A DNA stretch of 36,874 nt from an uncultured beta proteobacterium (GTDB lineage Bacteria; Pseudomonadota; Gammaproteobacteria; Burkholderiales; Burkholderiaceae_C): positions 1 through 36,874 of the forward strand of contig CAIKLM010000004.1 of assembly GCA_903828235.1 (NCBI GenBank), in the 5' to 3' direction. This document shows positions 33,283-36,874 of this stretch, piece after piece. The position numbers and the translations under genes are program-made. Every line of letters begins with the position of its first letter. The first letter of the stretch is position 1. The notes beneath the pieces are model-generated. The model did not search any database. It was not told the DNA's origin and was given only the letters and a program-made list of their open reading frames with translations.

Positions 33283-34533
33283 ATGCAAGCGCTCTCCTTC
33301 GATGTCGCCGTCGTCGGCGCCGGCCCCGCCGGCCTGATGGCGGCCGAGGCCCTGGCCGGGCGCGGCCACGCCGTGCACGTGTTCGACGGCATGCCCTCGG
33401 CCGGGCGCAAGTTCCTGCTCGCCGGCAAGGGCGGCCTGAACCTCACGCACGGCGAGGACGCGGCGCGCTTCGCCACGCGCTACCGCTGCTGCGCCGGCGG
33501 GCGCACGCCAGGCCTGCAGGCCGCGCTTGACGCCTTCCCGGCGCAGGCGTTGCGCGACTGGGCCGCGGCGCTGGGCGTGGAGACCTTCGTCGGCAGCAGC
33601 GGCCGCGTCTTCCCGCGCGACCTGAAGGCCGCGCCGCTGCTGCGCGCCTGGCTGCACCGGCTGCGCGGGCAGGGCGTGCAGTTCCACATGCGCCACCGCT
33701 GGCAGGGCTGGGCTGCGGACGGGGCCTTGCGCTTCGACACACCGCAGGGCCCCGTGGTGCAGCGGCCGCGCGCCACGGTGCTGGCGCTGGGAGGCGCGAG
33801 CTGGCAGCGCCTGGGCTCCGACGGCGCCTGGTGGCCCTGGCTGCGCGATGCCGGCGTGGCGCTGGCGCCGCTCGAACCCAGCAACTGCGGCTTCGACGTG
33901 GCCTGGAGCGACAAGCTGCGGCGCGAGCACGCCGGCTCGCCGCTGAAGGGCGTGCTGCTGCGCTGCGAGGGCTTCGAGCAGCGCGGCGAGATGGTGATCA
34001 CCGCCGGGGGCGTGGAAGGCAGCCTGGTCTACGCTGCCTCGGCCTGGCTGCGCGACGCCCTGGCGCGCGACGGCCACGCGACGTTCACGCTCGACCTGCT
34101 GCCCGACCGCGACGCCGCCTGGGTGGCGCGCGAGGTGGCCCACCCGCGCGGCAGCCGCTCGCTGGGCTCGCACCTGCAGTCGCGCCTGAACCTCGGTGCG
34201 GCCAAGGCGGCGCTGCTGTGGGAGGTGGTGATGCAGCGGGAGCCCGCCGCGCGGCACGACCTGGCGCACCTGGCACGTCTGGTGAAGGCGCTGCCCGTCA
34301 CGGTGACGGCGGCCCGGCCCATCGACGAGGCCATCAGCAGCGCCGGCGGCGTGGCCTTCGACGCGCTGGACGCCCGCTTCATGCTGCGGGCCCGGCCGGG
34401 CGTGTTCTGCGCCGGCGAGATGCTCGACTGGGAGGCCCCGACCGGCGGCTACCTGCTCACCGCCTGCTTCGCCACGGGCCGCGCGGCGGGCGAGGGCGCG
34501 GCCGACTGGCTCGGCCAGGTCCGGTCGGGCTGA
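33283..34533 (+). CDS. BaiN/HI0933-type FAD-dependent oxidoreductase
   Basis: This 416-residue flavoprotein of the HI0933/BaiN family (TIGR03862-like) has the FAD Rossmann motif [20 protein letters not shown] at residues 10-29, followed by an Asp ([20 protein letters not shown]) and the NLTHGE stretch, the family hallmark for FAD binding. Near the C terminus are [18 protein letters not shown] and [20 protein letters not shown], where the second FAD contact lies. Some members act in bile acid or other reductive chemistry, but the role of this subgroup is not known. ATG 33283 is chosen because the Rossmann fold starts there. The last codons and the stop overlap a dispersed repeat fragment (34524-34547). 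Confidence 0.9.
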   Translation: MQALSFDVAVVGAGPAGLMAAEALAGRGHAVHVFDGMPSAGRKFLLAGKGGLNLTHGEDAARFATRYRCCAGGRTPGLQAALDAFPAQALRDWAAALGVETFVGSSGRVFPRDLKAAPLLRAWLHRLRGQGVQFHMRHRWQGWAADGALRFDTPQGPVVQRPRATVLALGGASWQRLGSDGAWWPWLRDAGVALAPLEPSNCGFDVAWSDKLRREHAGSPLKGVLLRCEGFEQRGEMVITAGGVEGSLVYAASAWLRDALARDGHATFTLDLLPDRDAAWVAREVAHPRGSRSLGSHLQSRLNLGAAKAALLWEVVMQREPAARHDLAHLARLVKALPVTVTAARPIDEAISSAGGVAFDALDARFMLRARPGVFCAGEMLDWEAPTGGYLLTACFATGRAAGEGAADWLGQVRSG

Positions 34534-34547
34534 GCCTGTCGAAGCCC
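34524..34547. repeat. Fragment of a dispersed REP-like repeat at the 3' end of the flavoprotein gene
   Basis: The string GGGCTGAGCCTGTCGAAGCC matches a short repeat I know from many proteobacterial genomes, usually seen as TTCGACAGGCTCAGCCCGAA. Here it begins within the last codons of the flavoprotein gene and supplies its TGA stop. GGGCT and AGCCC form its outer pairing. Confidence 0.55.
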
Positions 34548-34551
34548 CCCG

Positions 34552-34557
34552 TACACT
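34552..34557 (+). promoter_or_regulatory. -10-like TACACT before tex
   Basis: TACACT, similar to the sigma-70 -10 consensus, lies 31 bp before the tex TTG start. No clear -35 is visible upstream, where the repeat fragment and the end of the previous gene lie. Confidence 0.3.
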
Positions 34558-34588
34558 GCGCGGCTTCGCGTTTTCAGCCCCCTGTCCC

Positions 34589-36874
34589 TTGGATCCGATT
34601 GCCCTGCAGATCGCCGCCGAACTGAAGGTCCGGCCGGCGCAAGCGGCCACCGCCATCGAGCTGCTCGACGGCGGCGCCACCGTTCCCTTCATCGCCCGTT
34701 ACCGCAAGGAGGCCACCGACGGCCTCGACGACATCCAGCTGCGCGAGCTGGAGGTGCGGTTGGTCTACCTGCGCGAGCTGTCGGAGCGCCGCAACGCGGT
34801 GCTGCGCAGCATCGGCGAACAGGGCAAGCTGACGCCCGAGTTGCGCGCCGCCATCGAGGCCGCGCCCACCAAGCAGGAGCTTGAAGACCTCTACCTGCCC
34901 TTCAAGCCCAAGCGCCGCACCAAGGGCATGATCGCCCGCGAGGCAGGGTTGGAGCCGCTGGCCGACCGGCTGTTCGCCGACCCCACGCTGGAGCCCCTGG
35001 CCGAGGCCGCGGCCTTCGTCAACGCCGACGGCGGCTTCGCCGATGCGCCGGCCGTGCTCGACGGCGTGCGCGACATCCTCTCCGAGCGCTGGGCCGAGGA
35101 CGCCGCGCTCGTCGGCACGCTGCGCGACTGGCTGTGGAGCGAGGGCCTGTTCCAGAGCCGGCTCGTCGACGGCAAGGACGGCAACCACGCCGACGCCGCC
35201 AAGTTCCGCGACTACTTCGACTACGCCGAGCCCATCCGCACCGTGCCCAGCCACCGCGCGCTGGCGGTGTTCCGCGGCCGCAGCCAGGAGTGGCTGGACG
35301 CCAAGCTGGTGCTGGACGAAGAGGCGGCGCCCGGCAAGCCCGCGTCCCAGAAGGGGACGCCGGCGGTGTCCATGGCCGAGGGCCGCATCGCCCGCCACCT
35401 GGGCTGGAGCCACCAGGGCCGCCGGGGCGACGAGCTGATCCGCAAGTGCGTGGCCTGGACCTGGAAGGTCAAGCTCAGCCTGAGCCTGGAGCGCGACCTG
35501 TTCGCGCGCCTGCGCGAGCAGGCCGAGGCCGTGGCCATCAAGGTCTTCGCCGACAACCTGCGCGACCTGCTGCTGGCCGCCCCCGCCGGCAAGAAGGTGG
35601 TGATGGGCCTGGACCCGGGCATCCGCACCGGCGTCAAGGTGGCGGTGGTCAGCGACACCGGCAAGGTGCTGGCCACCGACACCGTGTTCCCGCACGAGCC
35701 GCGCCGCGACTGGGAGGGCTCTTTGCATGCCCTGGGCCGCCTCGTGGCCACGCACGGCGTGAACCTCATCGCCATCGGCAACGGCACCGCCAGCCGCGAG
35801 ACCGACCAGCTCGCCGCCGACCTCGTCGCCCGCATCGCGCGGCTGGCGCCCGACGTGACGCTGCAGAAGGTGGTGGTCAGCGAGGCCGGCGCCTCGGTGT
35901 ACAGCGCCAGCGAGGTCGCCAGCAAGGAGCTGCCGGAGCTCGACGTGAGCCTGCGCGGCGCCGTCAGCATCGCGCGGCGGCTGCAGGACCCGCTGGCCGA
36001 GCTCGTGAAGATCGACCCCAAGAGCATCGGCGTGGGCCAGTACCAGCACGACGTCGACCAGAGCGGCCTGGCGCGCACGCTGGAGGCCGTGGTCGAGGAC
36101 TGCGTCAACAAGGTGGGCGTGGACCTCAACACCGCCAGCGCGCCGCTGCTGGCGCGCGTGTCGGGCCTGAGCCCGGCGGTGGCGGCCGGCATCGTGCGCT
36201 GGCGCGACGCGCACGGTGCCTTCGCGAACCGGCGCCAGCTGCTGGAGGTGACGGGCCTGGGACCCAAGACCTTCGAGCAGGCGGCGGGCTTCCTGCGCAT
36301 CCGCGGCGGCGACAACCCGCTGGACATGACCGGCGTGCACCCGGAGACCTACCCGGTGGTCGAGAAGCTGCTGGCGGCCGCCCGGCGCCCGGTCCACGAG
36401 CTGATGGGCAAGGCCGACGTGCTGAAGACGCTGCGCCCCGAGGCCTTTGCCGACGAGCGCTTCGGCGCCATCACCGTGCGCGACATCCTCGCCGAGCTCG
36501 AGAAGCCCGGCCGCGACCCGCGCCCCGACTTCGTGGTGGCGCGCTTCAACGAGGGCGTGTCCGACATCAAGGACCTGCAGCCCGGCATGGTGCTGGAAGG
36601 CACGGTCAGCAACGTGGCGCAGTTTGGCGCCTTCGTCGACCTGGGCGTGCACCAGGACGGCCTCGTGCACGTGAGCCAGCTGGCGAACAAGTTCGTCGCC
36701 GACGCGCGCGAGGTGGTCCGCACGGGCCAGATCGTGAAGGTGCGGGTGGTGGAGGTGGATCTGGCCCGCAAGCGCATCGCGCTGACGATGAAGCTCGACG
36801 CGCCCGCCGCCCCGGCGCGCGCCGCCGGCGACAACCGCTTCCGACCGGCCGGCCGCGCCGAGCGGCCGCGCGCG
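34589..36874 (+). CDS. tex: Tex-type RNA-binding transcription accessory protein, 3' end outside window
   Basis: The frame is open from TTG 34589 to the right edge (762 codons), close to the 770-790 residues usual for Tex, so only a short tail is missing. The order is that of the family: N-terminal helical domain ([20 protein letters not shown], then [18 protein letters not shown]); the YqgF-like RNase H fold near residue 340 ([19 protein letters not shown]); helix-hairpin-helix motifs (about 500-570, with [20 protein letters not shown]); and an S1 RNA-binding domain (about 666-735, [20 protein letters not shown]). An Arg/Ala-rich tail begins at the edge. Tex binds nucleic acids and affects transcription and virulence genes in other bacteria. 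The TTG start is the only suitable one before the conserved N terminus. Confidence 0.93.
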   Translation, partial: MDPIALQIAAELKVRPAQAATAIELLDGGATVPFIARYRKEATDGLDDIQLRELEVRLVYLRELSERRNAVLRSIGEQGKLTPELRAAIEAAPTKQELEDLYLPFKPKRRTKGMIAREAGLEPLADRLFADPTLEPLAEAAAFVNADGGFADAPAVLDGVRDILSERWAEDAALVGTLRDWLWSEGLFQSRLVDGKDGNHADAAKFRDYFDYAEPIRTVPSHRALAVFRGRSQEWLDAKLVLDEEAAPGKPASQKGTPAVSMAEGRIARHLGWSHQGRRGDELIRKCVAWTWKVKLSLSLERDLFARLREQAEAVAIKVFADNLRDLLLAAPAGKKVVMGLDPGIRTGVKVAVVSDTGKVLATDTVFPHEPRRDWEGSLHALGRLVATHGVNLIAIGNGTASRETDQLAADLVARIARLAPDVTLQKVVVSEAGASVYSASEVASKELPELDVSLRGAVSIARRLQDPLAELVKIDPKSIGVGQYQHDVDQSGLARTLEAVVEDCVNKVGVDLNTASAPLLARVSGLSPAVAAGIVRWRDAHGAFANRRQLLEVTGLGPKTFEQAAGFLRIRGGDNPLDMTGVHPETYPVVEKLLAAARRPVHELMGKADVLKTLRPEAFADERFGAITVRDILAELEKPGRDPRPDFVVARFNEGVSDIKDLQPGMVLEGTVSNVAQFGAFVDLGVHQDGLVHVSQLANKFVADAREVVRTGQIVKVRVVEVDLARKRIALTMKLDAPAAPARAAGDNRFRPAGRAERPRA

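Overview
The window is a very GC-rich (around 70%), densely coded chromosomal segment. Protein families and gene order point to a betaproteobacterium of the order Burkholderiales, probably near Rubrivivax, Methylibium or Leptothrix. That lineage call is an inference from family recognition and GC content. I see no rRNA or tRNA gene, phage, transposase or CRISPR array, and no gene for a classical DNA-binding regulator.

Layout. (1) 1-860 is the 3' part of a caspase-like (peptidase C14) gene with a C-terminal extension. (2) 1014-2822 is a stand-alone GspE/PilB-type secretion ATPase. (3) 2952-6572 holds tctB and tctA of a tripartite tricarboxylate transporter without the binding protein TctC, then an MFS transporter with a C-terminal antibiotic-biosynthesis-monooxygenase-like domain. 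(4) 6616-10844 is a tight run of a gamma-glutamyltransferase-like hydrolase, a GNAT protein, an EamA exporter and an SDR protein lacking the usual catalytic Tyr. (5) 10845-11499 is a 655-bp convergent gap with two copies, in opposite orientation, of a structured repeat. (6) 11500-15469 carries an EamA transporter and a DUF2007/zinc-ribbon protein (-), a quinone oxidoreductase (+), then msrB, bolA and a secreted parvulin isomerase (-).

(7) 15685-20830 is a complete branched-chain-amino-acid-type (Liv/HAAT) ABC importer: binding protein, two permeases and two ATPases. (8) 20919-31239 is a co-directional beta-oxidation cluster: fused enoyl-CoA hydratase/3-hydroxyacyl-CoA dehydrogenase, thiolase, a secreted unknown, a PaaI thioesterase, an acyl-CoA dehydrogenase, a small membrane protein, an SDR, a second PaaI thioesterase, an MDR oxidoreductase, an ElaA-like acetyltransferase and another SDR. 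Several of these genes overlap by 4 bp. The Liv importer probably brings in an acid that is activated elsewhere and oxidised by these enzymes; the substrate cannot be read from the sequence. A promoter-like TAGAAT box with an overlapping GAACG-AC-CGTTC palindrome sits before the fused gene and may be the control point.

(9) 31276-33216 (-) holds the yqjD-yqjE-yqjK stress-membrane operon and a TauE/SafE permease. (10) 33283-36874 (+) holds a BaiN/HI0933-type flavoprotein and tex, which runs off the right edge.

The least explained structure is the repeat pair at 10911-11429. The two 157-bp cores align without gaps. They differ mainly where both sides of a stem change together, and each sits between its own unrelated pair of inverted arms. 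This suggests a non-autonomous element or functional nucleic acid whose folding is maintained.
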